Of a stretch of DNA of 64,000 nt, positions 42,710 to 54,454 are shown one piece after another. The position numbers and the translations under genes are program-made. Under the pieces are notes generated by a model. It had not been told where the DNA came from, did not search any database, and worked only from the letters and a program-made list of their open reading frames with translations. Positions within the stretch are counted from its first letter, which is position 1. Each line of letters opens with the position of its first letter. Source of the stretch: Glyphotaelius pellucidus (taxonomy: Eukaryota > Arthropoda > Insecta > Trichoptera > Limnephilidae); the NCBI GenBank assembly GCA_936435175.1, contig OW386553.1, forward strand, positions 33,087,268-33,151,267, written 5' to 3'.

Positions 42710-43375
42710 CTCATTCAGTTTAGTTTTAGTGCAATAAGGTTTTATCGTAGGTCGTTGGCAGATTTGTTAATTTTTCAAACAAAATTTTGTATTATACAAT
42801 ACACATTTCAAATCATATAATCATTCAGTAAAATAAATCAATAAACTATTGGGAAAGCTACATTTCGGAATTTTAATTTTAGTTCAAATAAAATCATAAA
42901 AAAGATCCGCGCCCTTCTTTTGTGACGAAAATACTTCAGTTTGTCTATTTATTTACGGCTTGCAAACAAATATATTTAAAAAATAATTACATTCTTATTT
43001 TGCTTAGACATTATTGAAAAATTATAAATACTTATGATCAAAAGTAATTACAAAAAGTACATAATTTTAAGTGTTTTATCATCACTGTTGTGAGTTTGAT
43101 CATTTTTGAATGTGGGTATTTATCAAAGCAAATTTGGAATGAAATAAAATCGATATTGAGTTACTATTTTAAAATGCTGGTAAGGAGAATAATTAATCTT
43201 TCTCATCGGAATCGCCCAGTACCGTTGCAAGGGTACGATCGCAAGATCATCGTTAGACGAAATTTAAATTAATGGCTCTTAAAAAGAGAAACGTGAGCAA
43301 AAAATGCTCATGGAACGAACAAAAAAAATGGACAAACGATGCTTCTAAAAGAATCAATATTTAATCAAAAAAATT
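42710..43375. other. Intronic AT-rich sequence
   Basis: A possible LINE tail start (TCTATTTATTTACGGCTTGC) lies at 42945. Nothing else is recognised. Confidence 0.35.
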
Positions 43376-43600
43376 AGCAACTCTGAATCGAAAATATGAA
43401 ACAGAAAAATCATAAAATCTAGGAATTGAACATAGGAACTTTGACCTCTACCACTGAGCTAATGGGACCTCAACACCTTCAGTCACACTTATCTTTATCA
43501 TACTTTGACTAAAAACTGCCAATATTAACTTAATTTTCTTAACGCATAATTTCATTGGCTGCTATTTTTATGTTTGATTTTAAGATTTTTCTCGAACCAA
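43375..43600 (-). repeat. Decayed copy of the 419-bp tRNA-like repeat
   Basis: GAATCGAAAATATGAAACAG, AATCATAAAATCTAGG, CTACCACTGAGCTAATGGG, AACACCTTCAGTCACAC, ACTTTGACTAAAAACTGCC and CATTGGCTGCTATTTTTATG match the unit in order with many changes. It is a single older copy, so the unit can be dispersed without tandem repetition. Confidence 0.65.
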
Positions 43601-44048
43601 CTGCTATATAGAGAGTGTTTCATGTCTAGCAGTGATTTCATTTCAACCGACTTCAGTATTTTTCATTCTGTCTCTGCCAGTTCCATGCCTCACTACAACA
43701 CATCAGGTTGGAAACGGCACTTTATTGGAAATTCTTTATATTTACTGAATCGTTTCGTTTGACATCTGCTTCCTAGCGACCACTACTATTTGGTTCTACC
43801 ACTATTTGGTTCTCAATGGGCCATTTTCACAAACAACCGTTAAAAATGTGTGGACAATTTAAATATTATTCTTCTAATTCTGATCATTGTTAAGTACCGA
43901 AACCGTGTAGTTACGAAAAGTAATAAAAATCCGACAGCTATTTAAAAAAAAATTGTGAAACTTTGGAATTTTTTTAAAATTATTTTTAAATGAAACTACC
44001 CAAATAAAAGTGAGTTAACGATGACGTCATAACGATACATTTGCCTAA

Positions 44049-44809
44049 TCCATACTATTTACTATTTTACTATTAATATTATAAATGCGAAACTGCTCGA
44101 GTTTGTTTATGACCTTTTCACGCATAACACAATATAAAGACTTTAATAATTCTTTCACCAATATAAAGCTAAATTATATGCGCAGACTACAGGTTGTATA
44201 TGATGGTAAGCTCTGGCGTTATGAAATTATAAATATTAATATATTATATTTATTATACGTTTTCTGTCGCTAACAAAAGCGAGTTTTTGCTAACGTCAGA
44301 AAAAAATCTTTTCCATGGAAACAATGTTGATATATTTTTGGGCTCTATGCTGGTAGGCACTCAGTCTACTGGTCAGCTACTACTGCAGAAAATTTAAATA
44401 TTAGAATTCGTTTTTTTTTTGGACAAGCTTGGAATAAATGTCAGATTTGAGTTCCTGTATTAAAAATATAATTCGTAACGATTATAAAGACTGAATGATA
44501 AATAGAGTATTTTTTTATTATATTAACGAACTTCCAAATATTTAAATAAAAATAAACATCCGAAATGTTTGTAAGCGCATAAATTCCGAACGAATGAACA
44601 AAATTGGATAAGTAATTCTTTTTTTCTTTGAGCTATAGCTTTATGAAATTTAGGTGGTAGGCGAGATGTTTGAAAACTGAATGTAAGAGAATGAATATAT
44701 GGAATGCGGGAGGGGATGGGGGTGGGGTGGGGGGGAGATAATTGATAAGTGCAAGCGCTACAGTAATTTCCCGTAATACCATGCGAGCGAAGCCGCGGGG
44801 AAAAGCTAG
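44049..44809 (+). mobile_element. Non-autonomous Helitron, subfamily A
   Basis: It starts A|TCCATACTATTTACTA (with a 15-20 nt insertion in the terminal motif compared with its twin) and ends GCGGGGAAAAGCTAG|T. It agrees with 55093-55839 nearly base for base, including the GGGATGGGGGTGGGGTGGGG tract and GGGCTCTATGCTGGTAGGC. There is no protein. Confidence 0.88.
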
Positions 44810-44840
44810 TAAAATATAAATGCATTTTTTTCGTTGGGCT

Positions 44841-45165
44841 AGACCAGACTCGCAATCCGAAGGTCGCGGGATCGTATCCCGGCGTGCGAAAACAAATTGT
44901 ATTTGATTAATTTGTGTTATTTCACAATTAATTCATTTAAAATAATATATAGTATATCTGCGGCACGTTCCAGAAGATACTCTCAGTATCGTGCTGGTGA
45001 AAGTCGAGCATTCATTATTGAAACATTGCTTTAGCCGTGTTTGGTGACCAGATCTGAATATCCAGCTTCCCCTTACCCATCTTCTTCCCCTCCCCACTAC
45101 CTTCAGCCTCACAACATACCCCAATTAGGGATGCCAATTCACGCTATACTCTTACTGGCTCCAAC
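44841..45165 (+). mobile_element. SINE-1 copy, 5'-truncated
   Basis: It starts GACTCGCAATCCGAAGGTCG, B box region GGGATCGTATCCC, and the body TATCTGCGGCACGTTCCAGA. It ends at ACTGGCTCCA, where it joins the ribozyme-family fragment at 45164. Confidence 0.75.
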
Positions 45166-45215
45166 GTTGGATTAAGAAGGAGGTAGCGCAACACGACGTA
45201 ACACCCCAAAAATGA
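45164..45215 (+). repeat. Fragment of the first ribozyme family
   Basis: ACGTTGGATTAAGAAGGAGG, TAGCGCAACACG and GTAACACCCCAAAAA match the arm of 13203-13440 from its stem III outward (13375 onward). The catalytic core is absent. Confidence 0.6.
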
Positions 45216-46390
45216 ATCACGATAAAAAGTTAGGTTAGTTAAGAATAATTCATCAATAAAGTTTTTATAAAAAAGTGTGCAGAATCTTTCAGGATTTTTA
45301 TAAATATTAATAAAATAAATTAATGATTGATACATTATCAGTGAGAATATTTTTCTTTGTATTATATGACTTCTTCCATTTTTTCCAACCTTTTTTCATT
45401 CACCCTGTCTACCTGCTTCATATAATATGTATACATACATATTATATGAAGCAGGTATAAGAACGTACCCGAAGGATTTTAACCAGAGTTTCCTGATCAC
45501 ATTTGTAGTAAAAAACGTAGATACCGTATTTTTTCAATAAAAAACTTTACGTTTCCATGTCACGCTGCCACTGACCACACTGCTACGCGTGGCGACTAGA
45601 TCACATGGTAAGCATTCTCTCTCCCCTGCTACCGCGCTGCTGGAAAGAGACGCAATGCGAATCACGTGACCCGTGCTACCCGCACTCGACTACTCGCTTG
45701 CGAGGTGTGATGAAAAAACTTTTTTTTTGTTTTTTATTATAAAAAATATCATCGGGCAGCAAAATGATTTCTATATTTTTTACGCCAAATATGCTCAAGA
45801 ATCGATAGTTAAAATTATTCGGGATGCTGTTACACCCTCTAGGTATATCACGAATTAAGATACTTTTTAGTTCGAATTAATGTGAATTGTTTGTCACAAA
45901 ATCTACAATAGAACACAAAATATAATTTTCATCATTTTCAGGAATTACAAAAATACTATTTTCTTTAATACAAAGAGGTTTTCTTTTTCTTTTATTAAAC
46001 AAAGAAGGTGTCAAAGTCACCTCCAATTTCTTGAGAATAAAGCCCCACAGTTATTTGCGTCCCAAAGTCACCCCGAATGCTAAAATAAACTGAATCCTTC
46101 CAATCAATCAATGAAACATGAAACCATATTTTGAAAAATTTTAACGTCAAAATAATGAAAATTCGTCGGGAAAACATGTGACAATCAATGTTAGAAGGTT
46201 ATCGGAGAGAATTGTTGAAGGTGACTGACTGCTTTACCTACCCGGGGCACATTACCTACTGATTTATTGATATCTCTAATTAATAATAAATTGATGCAAT
46301 GTTTCTTTAACATCTAACCCCTTAGATCTCGACCGCATTTTGTCAGGGGTCTAAATAATTCCTCTCTACAATAAAATCCAACTAAATTGA
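45216..46390. other. Intronic sequence with a hairpin and a GC-rich patch
   Basis: A perfect 23-bp hairpin lies at 45410-45457. From 45555 to 45715 there is a GC-rich non-coding patch (GACCACACTGCTACGCGTGG, CACGTGACCCGTGCTACCC). No gene is recognised. Confidence 0.4.
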
Positions 46391-46424
46391 TATTTCTGAA
46401 CGTATATATAAAAATCAATTTTTG

Positions 46425-46873
46425 TTTGTTTGTAATATTAATATATTATATTTATTACACGTTTTCTGTCGCTACCAAAACCGAGTTATTACTGTTATCA
46501 GAAAACAAATCGTTGCCGTGGAAACGATGTTGATACATTTAAATAAAAATGAATCTTTGAAATGCATAACTTCCGAAGGACAGCACCAAATTTGATTCAT
46601 TCTTTTTTTTTTTTTTTGAGCTCTGGTATTATGAAATTTAGGTGGCACGCGAGCACGCGAGCCGTTTGAAAACTTAATGTACTGGGGATGAATGTGTGGC
46701 ATTCGGGAGGGGGGGGGTGGCGGGGGGAGGTGGGGGGTGAAAGATAAGATAAGGGATAGGGGTGGAAGGTGGAGGGGAGAGGGGGAGTGGTGAGGGGGGT
46801 AATTAATAAGTGAAAGCGCTACAATCATTTCCCCCTAATACAAAGCGAGCGAAGAGGCATGGAAAAAGCTAAT
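46425..46873 (+). mobile_element. Helitron subfamily A fragment
   Basis: AATATTAATATATTATATTT, ACGTTTTCTGTCGCTAC, GTTGCCGTGGAAACGATG, a GGGGGGGTGG tract, and the 3' end GAGCGAAGAGGCATGG, AAAAAGCTAA, a CTRR-type end. The 5' end is missing. A 50-nt opposite-strand Helitron 5' piece lies at 46905-46955. Confidence 0.65.
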
Positions 46874-46955
46874 ACTAAATAAACGATAATATTGTGATTT
46901 AGTTTATGCGTGAAAGCGTAACAAACAAACACACGCAGTTTCGCATTTACAATAT

Positions 46956-47457
46956 TAGTATAGAAGTATAGATTAGCGCGCTCTCAGTAACACAAAAGGA
47001 AGATTTAAATATCTTCTTTTTACATACTTACTAAGGAGCCTTAATGCCTGTTAAGTTTTTATGTTGAGTAGTGGAATATTCTGAGTTTCGGTAAAAAAGT
47101 TTTTGTGCAGGGAAAACAGGAAAGTTATAAAATGTTACATTTGTCCAAGTTCTAACCGAAACTTTCAGAATTGTCTTAAGTGCTCCAATTTGGGATATGG
47201 TAGCTCTGAGTGAGTGCTAAAGGCAGACTCCCTTCCAATTATCCCGTAATCCATTATTTGTAGTTGACACTAAGTACAGCGAAATTCGCTTAATTTTTAC
47301 CAAAAGTAAGGAAAAATAGATATTAATTCAGGAAAGCGAAACCGCCCACAACTCCCAAATATCGGTTGATGTCGTCAGTGATGAAAACGTTCAACAACAT
47401 TAAAATAGTACTAACTTAACTTTGACAAAATATTTAGGCACTTAACCTATTTAAGGC
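46956..47457. other. Intronic sequence
   Basis: Nothing recognised. Confidence 0.4.
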
Positions 47458-47631
47458 CCGGTAGTAAACGCACAAAAAGAAGAAGGAGAGGTATGTAAAT
47501 ATGAATGTTAGAGAGAGCGCGCTAATATTAAAACATAGTATTTTAGCAAAAATTGTGAAAATGTTGAATTAAACATGACTCATTTCAAATAGAGCAAAAA
47601 TCTCGAGGGAAATGTTTTAAATAGCATTTTT
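47458..47631 (+). repeat. Unclassified interspersed repeat, copy 3 of 3
   Basis: CCGGTAGTAAACGCAC, TATGTAAATATGAATGTTAG, AGAGAGCGCGCTAATATTAA, ACATGACTC and AGAGCAAAAATCTCGAGG correspond to 780-950 (minus) and 8272-8450. Its right end is cut by the SINE-L at 47632. Confidence 0.6.
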
Positions 47632-47957
47632 TTTTACATGAGCTCCACACAGGAGGCCCTGGGAAAAATAATTTCCCTCAGGGCCTGTGTCATCTTTGAG
47701 GATGCTGTGTGGAGGGTTTTTTTTTTAGGAAAGGAAGGGGAGGGAGAGTTCTGGGAAGGAAAAGGGTTTAAGGGGTGTGTAGGAATCTGGGGTTCAGTAT
47801 GTCCTGGTCATCCGCCTAGACAAACCTCCCCCCATGAACCCGGGCACCCCTGCTAAATCACCAAACGTAGCGAACCACTTGGGGTGACCTATGGCAGAGG
47901 TGTTGGTTATCCAATAAAGGTTCACGGGGCGGCGGTACCCATTCCCGCCTCCCAAAT
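47632..47957 (-). mobile_element. SINE-L, full-length copy
   Basis: T9 then ACATGAGCTCCACACAGG, AGGGCCTGTGTCATCTTTGA, GATGCTGTGTGGAGGG, CCCATGAACCCGGGCACCCC, AACCACTTGGGGTGACC, GGGGCGGCGGTACCC and CCCGCCTCCCAAATTG. It is one of the best-preserved copies. Confidence 0.78.
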
Positions 47958-48752
47958 TGTAAATTATAATTTGAGGAAACACTGTGAATTTTTTCATGCG
48001 TATAACTTGTAACAACTGAAAAAAACATGTTTATAATAATTTTCGGAGCATAATTTATGATTCTTTTCTGTAGAGGGAATTTCATGTAACTACCATTTCG
48101 GCATGGCAAATTTAAAGATATTTTCTTCAAAAACACCATATATTTTTTTATATACTTAAAAACATTAAATTTGTAAGAGAAATATATTATAAAACGGTAA
48201 AAATTCAGAATGCTGCGGCTTAAAAACTCCTTGCTATATTACAGGTCTTGCAAAGTTTTTTAAATCGAGATGTCACCGAGGGAATTTAAAGGTTCGACTA
48301 GAGTACAGGCATAAGCGAGCGACGGATGTTAAACTGTCACGTGATCAAGCCAGATCCATCGAGTAACGACAGTTTGCAAATGGCGGCTTTGTTGTTGATA
48401 CTCGTTGTTACTGCTGATTTGTGTGTTGTTTTACGGCTAGCATATTAAACAAAAGAGTGATTAGTGATTAGACTACTTTATAAGTTTACTTAACGATGTA
48501 GTCGGCCTTGGGGGATTTAACCCCTAAAGCCTCTAAACTTTGCAATGTACTCCTCATACGTGACCTGAACTGTCAGAATGTAGATTATATGAAAAGTGTG
48601 TTGCCATTAAAATCGATTCCAGATATATTCGCTGTTTACGAACGTATTTCAAAATAAAACACTGTTTTTGAAAGCACATGAAGGACTCGTTCAGATTTTA
48701 TTACTGCTAATCGACATATGAAATCAAAAATATTAAAATTTCAAATACAAGA
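47958..48752. other. Intronic sequence
   Basis: No element is recognised. ATGGCGGC at about 48379 opens a 22-codon hydrophobic frame (MAALLLILVVTADL...) that I do not consider a gene. Confidence 0.35.
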
Positions 48753-48754
48753 AC

Positions 48755-49150
48755 TCCGTGGACAAGGGGCAAGGCTCTCGACTAGCGATCCATAGAATGC
48801 GGGGTCAAATTTCGCCGCGCGCAGAGAAATTCTATTTGGTTGATTTGTGTTTTTTCAACTAAATCAAGAATTTCAATAAATCAATAACAGAAGGTATATT
48901 TGCGAAACTTTCCAGAGTGGGCGATACTCTCAGTATCGCTTTGGTGTATGACAATCGTTCAGAATCAAAGCGTTGCTTGAAATGGCTTTAGCCATATTTT
49001 GTGATTAGATGTGAATATCCAGGTTCTTCCCACCTTTCTCTTCCCCCATTTAGCTTCAGCCTTACGACATACTCCAATTGGGAATGACATAATCTCAATG
49101 GCTCCAGACGGGAGCAGTTGGGACTCTTGCGAGATATTCACAAAAAAAGT
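48755..49150 (+). mobile_element. SINE-1, diverged full-length copy
   Basis: The tRNA head is eroded (GGACAAGGGGCAAGGCTCTCG, GGGGTCAAATTTCGCC). The body shows TGCGAAACTTTCCAGAGTGG, TTTTGTGATTAGATGTGAAT and CCTTCAGCC-like TAGCTTCAGCC, and the tail TTGGGACTCTTGCGAGATAT with A7. It is older than the other copies. Confidence 0.72.
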
Positions 49151-51130
49151 TTTAAATTTGATTGGGTTTACAGTTTTTATCTTTTCTGTGGTTTTAATCA
49201 TGCAAAGTGTAATTCACTTTACAAGAACCTAACAAACATTATTTAATTAGACGAAGGTATTATAAAAGTTACATTCATTTCACTTTTTTCGTTTCATATA
49301 AAATAAAACTAATCTTTTAGAGCCGATGTAAATTTATAAGAATTCGAATAATCCGAAAGCTAGTTTGATAAATGAACAAAAAAATATAATTCGCTCGCCA
49401 CTCTTAGATATGTTTAAACCAATGTCAAATATCAGAGAGCATAATATTACATAATTATACTGAAAAAAGAAACTGAATCATCATTTGAACATAACTCACT
49501 TAAAGACTAACGACTTTCAGCTAAATTTAAACAATGCAATAATCGGTGAAACGTTAAAAAGCGTAATAAAAAATAACCATCAAAGATAGGTAATAAAATA
49601 AAAGTAATAAGTTTTTCACGATAAGTACCTGTCTAGAAATACTATAAATGCATCGTCTATAAGTGGTTTAAACCATAGTTTGATAATGCTTTCAGAAGGC
49701 GAAACAGTTGCCACGCGTAATAAATTACATAGCAGAACGGGTTTATAAAATAAATTTAATAACAATAAATAATATCTCACGAAATTGCCCATGGGGTTAA
49801 TATAATCGTTTTAATTTTGCGGATTTCATAAATTAATTGCGTATGCTCTGTTCACAATTAGGCCAATCAGCGTGTAATATGTTTAGGAGAGCAAGGGGGG
49901 GGGGGAATCGATGATGTGAACTATAATTTCCCGATCATTGGCATACAATGATCAAAGGGAGTAAATTACCCATCAAACATGTCGGCATTACATCCCCCGA
50001 GGGATCAACAAGCTTAGAACCTATTCGGTTATTATTGATTTTATCTTAAGGTTTGTAGCATGTATCTATTTGCAGTAAACTGACTAACCATCACGACGGT
50101 AATTTCCCCGCAATGGTGAGAGAGGATGGAACGCTTTAACTATACCCTCATAACCTTCTTTTAATCTGACTCTTGACATGGCCCGACTCAAGTATCTGAT
50201 TTATTTGACCATGCCATAACTTCCTCGGGCGGCTCCAACTACTATTTTTATTTTTTGTTTTTTTGTTTTGTTTTGTTTTTTTTTTTTTTTAAATACAGAA
50301 TATTACAAAAAATGTAATTAACAATATTTCCGAAAACCAAAAGCTGCTTTTTTTCGATAACGAAAAACTAAAAGGCGAAGAAATTTGCTTTAAATTTTAT
50401 AATTTGAAACAAACATAATTTTAGATATGTAACAATTTTGTATGAAAACATAAAAAAAAATTTTAAAAAAAGGTTCAACCTCACGTTTTTTTGACCAAAA
50501 TTACTGATGAAGAAACAAAATTAATATAAGTAAATATATTTTTATTACACATATTTTTTGTCGTTCCATGTAAAAATAATTACTGAAAAATTCCCAATTT
50601 TATAATTTCTTTTCAAATTGCGTTCCGAAATTTCGGTTTCATGAAGGTGTACATTTTAACTATTTTGCGGTCAACTTTAAGATTTGAATATAAAGCGTGT
50701 TTTTTTTTCTCTTTCTAACACCGTTTAGATCATCTGACTCCGATAGTAAGGGAGACAACAATTTCTATGAGACCTACAGATGTTGTTCTGAAAAGCGAAC
50801 AAATTATCCTGAGGGGTTAAGGGTTGATTTCTTGTCTACCTCGGAAAACCGATTTAATGTAGTTGTTCATCGTTAGAAATTAAATATGGTTGTTCATTTT
50901 TAGAAAACTAAAAAATGGGCAATTATTGAAACACGAATAATCTTTTTATGGTAGCACGAGTGTATTTTTATGAAAAAGATTTGATTTCAGAAGGGTATAA
51001 AATAGTACCAATTTTTTTTTAATTCAAACACATTTTTATACCACGATATGTTCATAAATTGATGGAACACAATAAAAATTCTTATAGCGTTAAAATAAAT
51101 GTTTTACCAGCCGAATAAATAATTTAAAAT
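49151..51130. other. Intronic AT-rich sequence
   Basis: About 2 kb without recognisable genes or repeats, apart from homopolymer runs (T at about 50264-50290, G11 near 49894). Confidence 0.45.
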
Positions 51131-51136
51131 GCTTTA

Positions 51137-51582
51137 AGCCTCGATGACATTGAGCGAATTTACAAGCTACTATCTGGGAAATTCACTATCCGTTAGTAAA
51201 CTCGCTCAGTGTCATCGTATTACTTGCTAACTAGCAGATTGTGGACAATCCACGAAAAAAGTTGAAAGATGGTCAACTTTACTCGCTACTTGCTCAAGAT
51301 GGCGGCCTACCAACAGCTGATTTCGTAACTGTCGGAATTAGTTCGCGCGAGAACCGTAATTCTCGCTAATGGCTAGCGTGTGCCTCTAGCTGCGGGCTCA
51401 AGATTTTTACAAAATGTCGACCGAATAGGTTCGCGCGAGAATCGTTATTATTTTAGCTGCTACTGTCGCTGTTGAGCGAGTAGACAGTTTTGTGTGTCAT
51501 TGCGACAATCTCACTCGCCGATTCACCCGCTTTTAAACTTACCGGCTAGTAGCTTGTAAACTCGCTCTATGTAATCGAGACT
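51137..51582. mobile_element. MITE with 38-bp inverted ends and TTA duplication
   Basis: The left end AGCCTCGATGACATTGAGCG and the right end (complement AGTCTCGATTACATAGAGCG) are inverted repeats extending to CAAGCTACTA, about 38 bp at roughly 85% identity. The direct repeat TTA flanks it at 51134-51136 and 51583-51585, the target size of PIF/Harbinger elements. The 446-bp interior is non-coding. Confidence 0.7.
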
Positions 51583-51585
51583 TTA

Positions 51586-53035
51586 CTTTACTAGATTCGA
51601 TTGCTATGAGTTTCACCTTAAAAATAAATAAATGTTCGTATTACATTACATTTTGTTGGCCCCTATTAGTTTTTTCGTATTAAGCGATTTTTCTTGTTAG
51701 ACGTGTTCGTCTTACAAGGTTTTTACTATAATAACTACCGGGGAGGTCTCTTTTCTAGTAAAAATGTAGTGGCGCATCCCGTTTAATGTGTGTACTTGTA
51801 TTCGAGTCACGCATCCGTAGCCTGCAATTTGAACGGAAGAAATACCAAGGCACTTACAACCATTCTTGAGCACGTAAGGGAATGTTGACATAATTTCTGC
51901 AGCATTTCAAGTGGGAACTAAAATACCATGTCTTGTCTCTGCTCTACTGCCATACTCGTGACTATATTCAAGTAGTTTTACACTATTACATTACTGTAAA
52001 TTAGGAATGCTTTGAAACGATGAGGAATGTACAGCCTGGCGCTTGACACAGTTATCGTTGAAGGCGGAAACTAATTAGTTGTAGAAAGTTTTTGTTTTGT
52101 GTTTATAATATTACGTACTAGGGCAGAATCGTGTAAAAAAAAAAACGGAAAATTATAGTAGCAGAATTTGTGAAAAAAAAATTGCTACAAGATCATTGTA
52201 TTTCAAAAGAAGAAAATTACATTTCGAATGTTAGTAGACTTAAAAATTACGACACCTGTGTAACGTTTTAACAAAAGAAATACACATTTCAAATTAAAAA
52301 AATATTAGATAATTGATAAAATAATTTTAGTACTTATCTACTGTATCGCTAGTCTGATATAATTTATAGATATCAGTTCAATTTTTTTTAAATTAAAAGT
52401 TAGTAGAACTTGAACCCAGAATGTCTGTCCTTTAATATTTTAAAGATGCAATATAACTTTCTTTTTTGATTTTCTTAATTTTTATTTAATTTCCCATGTT
52501 GCGATTAACCTGACAATATTTCAATTCCTCCTACAGACTACCATCATTATGATAGGAAAATGATACGTGTGCAATGATGAAGGACTCAGTTAATAGAGGA
52601 ATTGAACAATAAGTTATTAACCGGTACACAACCCTAATAATTTGCTCAAAACTCATATTTTAAAAATTTCCGGCGAGTTCGTAACTATAATAACTTTTTT
52701 TACTCCAACCGATGCCTTGGGATGTAAGTTCTTTATATTTAAAATTAATAAAAACAATACCTTACCATTAATATATTTTACGCACAACTATTTTAAAACT
52801 TTATAACAAGTTTTTCAACTATAAAGTTAGCGGTAAGCACCAGATTTTATTTTTCTAGACGATAAATTAATAAATTCGGGGGGTATTCATTTAGAAACAA
52901 CTTAAATATTTGTAAAACATAATTCAGAATTAATTAAAATGAACGCGGCGTAATGGTCGAATCTCCAGGCCCGCTAGGGCGAATTCGACCGTGCGTTCGT
53001 CTAAAACGCCGTGCCGCGGGCGTATATTTGTTTAC
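51586..53035. other. Intronic sequence
   Basis: Nothing recognised. A GC-rich patch (GAATCTCCAGGCCCGCTAGG, CGTGCCGCGGGCG) sits at 52943-53030, just before the next SINE-1 fragment. Confidence 0.4.
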
Positions 53036-53041
53036 ACGCTT

Positions 53042-53282
53042 TATATGAACACCGCGCAAGAGTCCCAACTGCTCCCGTCTGGAGCCAGTGAGACTACGGC
53101 ATCCCCAATCGGGGTAAATTGTGAGGCTGAAGGTAGTGGGGAGGGGATCGAGATGGCGAAGAGGAAGATGGGAAGTACCTGGCTTTTCAGATCTGGTCAC
53201 CAAATACGGCTAAAGCCATTTCAAACAACGTTTCAATTCCGAATGGTGGTCTTACACCAGGGCGATACTGACAGTATCTTCA
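53042..53282 (-). mobile_element. SINE-1 3' half
   Basis: CAAGAGTCCCAACTGCTCCC, GGCATCCCCAATCGGGG, GTAGTGGGGAGGGGATCG, TCTGGTCACCAAATACGGC and CCAGGGCGATACTGACAGT. The tRNA head is absent. Confidence 0.75.
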
Positions 53283-53782
53283 CTTACGTCGTTAAGACTC
53301 CCACATTATTTCTTCTTCTTCTTTTCTATGGTAGGGCAAATTCGACAGTAGGTCCGTCCAATACACGGGTCGCGAGTCGCAATTTGTATACACGGCTTCC
53401 TTACTTACGTCGTTAAGATTCTGAATATATTTTAGGGTATATTGTCGTCGTAACCGATAATCCTTCCCATTCCTGAGCATTATTTCTTTTCGTCAAGGTC
53501 TCCCAGTCAACCGGGCTGGCTATGTACGCAAACGCTTTTCGACCCTTGTCGCCGCCATTATTTGACAGCTGTTGGTTCGTTTGTAATTATTTTCCCGGGT
53601 GTTTTTTAGCTGTCATGGCTGCCAAAGGTTGTCGTCGTTAAAAATGATGAAGGTGACACACTATGGTGATTGGCGATGGTTATCAGAAGGTGCCCCAGGG
53701 AAAATAACATTCCGAATACGCTAACAAAGGATAAAGGGTATACATATAAATGAAAGTGTGAAGTATATATACTTAAAGTATG
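53283..53782. other. Intronic sequence
   Basis: Nothing recognised. Confidence 0.35.
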
Positions 53783-53826
53783 TTACCTGTTGTATGCTGA
53801 TGACACGGTGCTGATTTCTAACAGTG
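53783..53826 (+). mobile_element. LINE RT catalytic-motif scrap
   Basis: The + strand encodes YLLYADDTVLISNS, the YADD box and its flanks of a non-LTR reverse transcriptase, with nothing recognisable on either side. Confidence 0.55.
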
Positions 53827-54119
53827 GGGGAAGGTGGGGCATATTGTGACTAAATTACAAAACTGAGTGTTGTAGAAAAATCTTTAATCAAATCAAAGAT
53901 TTGACATGTTAATGGCGACAAATAACTCTTTGGCTACATTATTTTGGTATTATTAACTTTGGTAATATACAAATAGAACGATAAAATATTATTTTACAAA
54001 ATACGGGAATTGTGTGGTCAGTTGTGACAGGGGTGGGGCAGGTTGTGACGAACAAATAATTAAGTAAAAGAAATAGCTAGGTATGTAATAAAATTGGTTA
54101 AAACAATAGTCCTGATAAT

Positions 54120-54445
54120 AAAACAAATGGTTGAGAATTGTAGAATGGAGCGAAGAAGAAGAATTTATGCTTGCCATTCAGGATAGGATCATTGATACTA
54201 AAAATTATAGGCAGTATATAATAAAAGATACAAATCAAACTGATGATTTATGTAGAAAATGTTTGGCTTTTTCAGAAAGTAAAGAAAATATTGTATCGAG
54301 ATGTTCTGTATTAGCGCCGTCCGAGTATACATTTAGGCACAATCAGGTTTTAAAAATAATTCACCGAAGTTTGGTAATTAAATAACTTGATTGACTGCCG
54401 TAATGTAGTACCATATTATGAATAATTTTTAGAAAATGAATTTTA
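54120..54445 (+). mobile_element. LINE C-terminal fragment, left part of a split copy
   Basis: The frame reads LRIVEWSEEEEFMLAIQDRI, DTKNYRQYIIKDTNQTDDLC and RKCLAFSESKENIVSRCSVL, then APSEYTFRHNQVLKIIHRSL. This is the Cys/His-containing C-terminus of LINEs with FM-AIQD-x-x-I-x-T-x-NY ... C-x-x-C ... E-x-I-x-x-x-C-x-x-L-x-x-x-x-Y-x-x-RHNQV. The sequence continues (ENEFYKIY) until an RTE element cuts it at about 54454. Confidence 0.7.
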
Positions 54446-54454
54446 TAAAATATA

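Noticed and set aside
48379..48447. Short secreted peptide frame (MAALLLILVV...)
   Set aside because: 22 codons in AT-rich repeat-like sequence, without a mature peptide part, splice donor or conservation signal.
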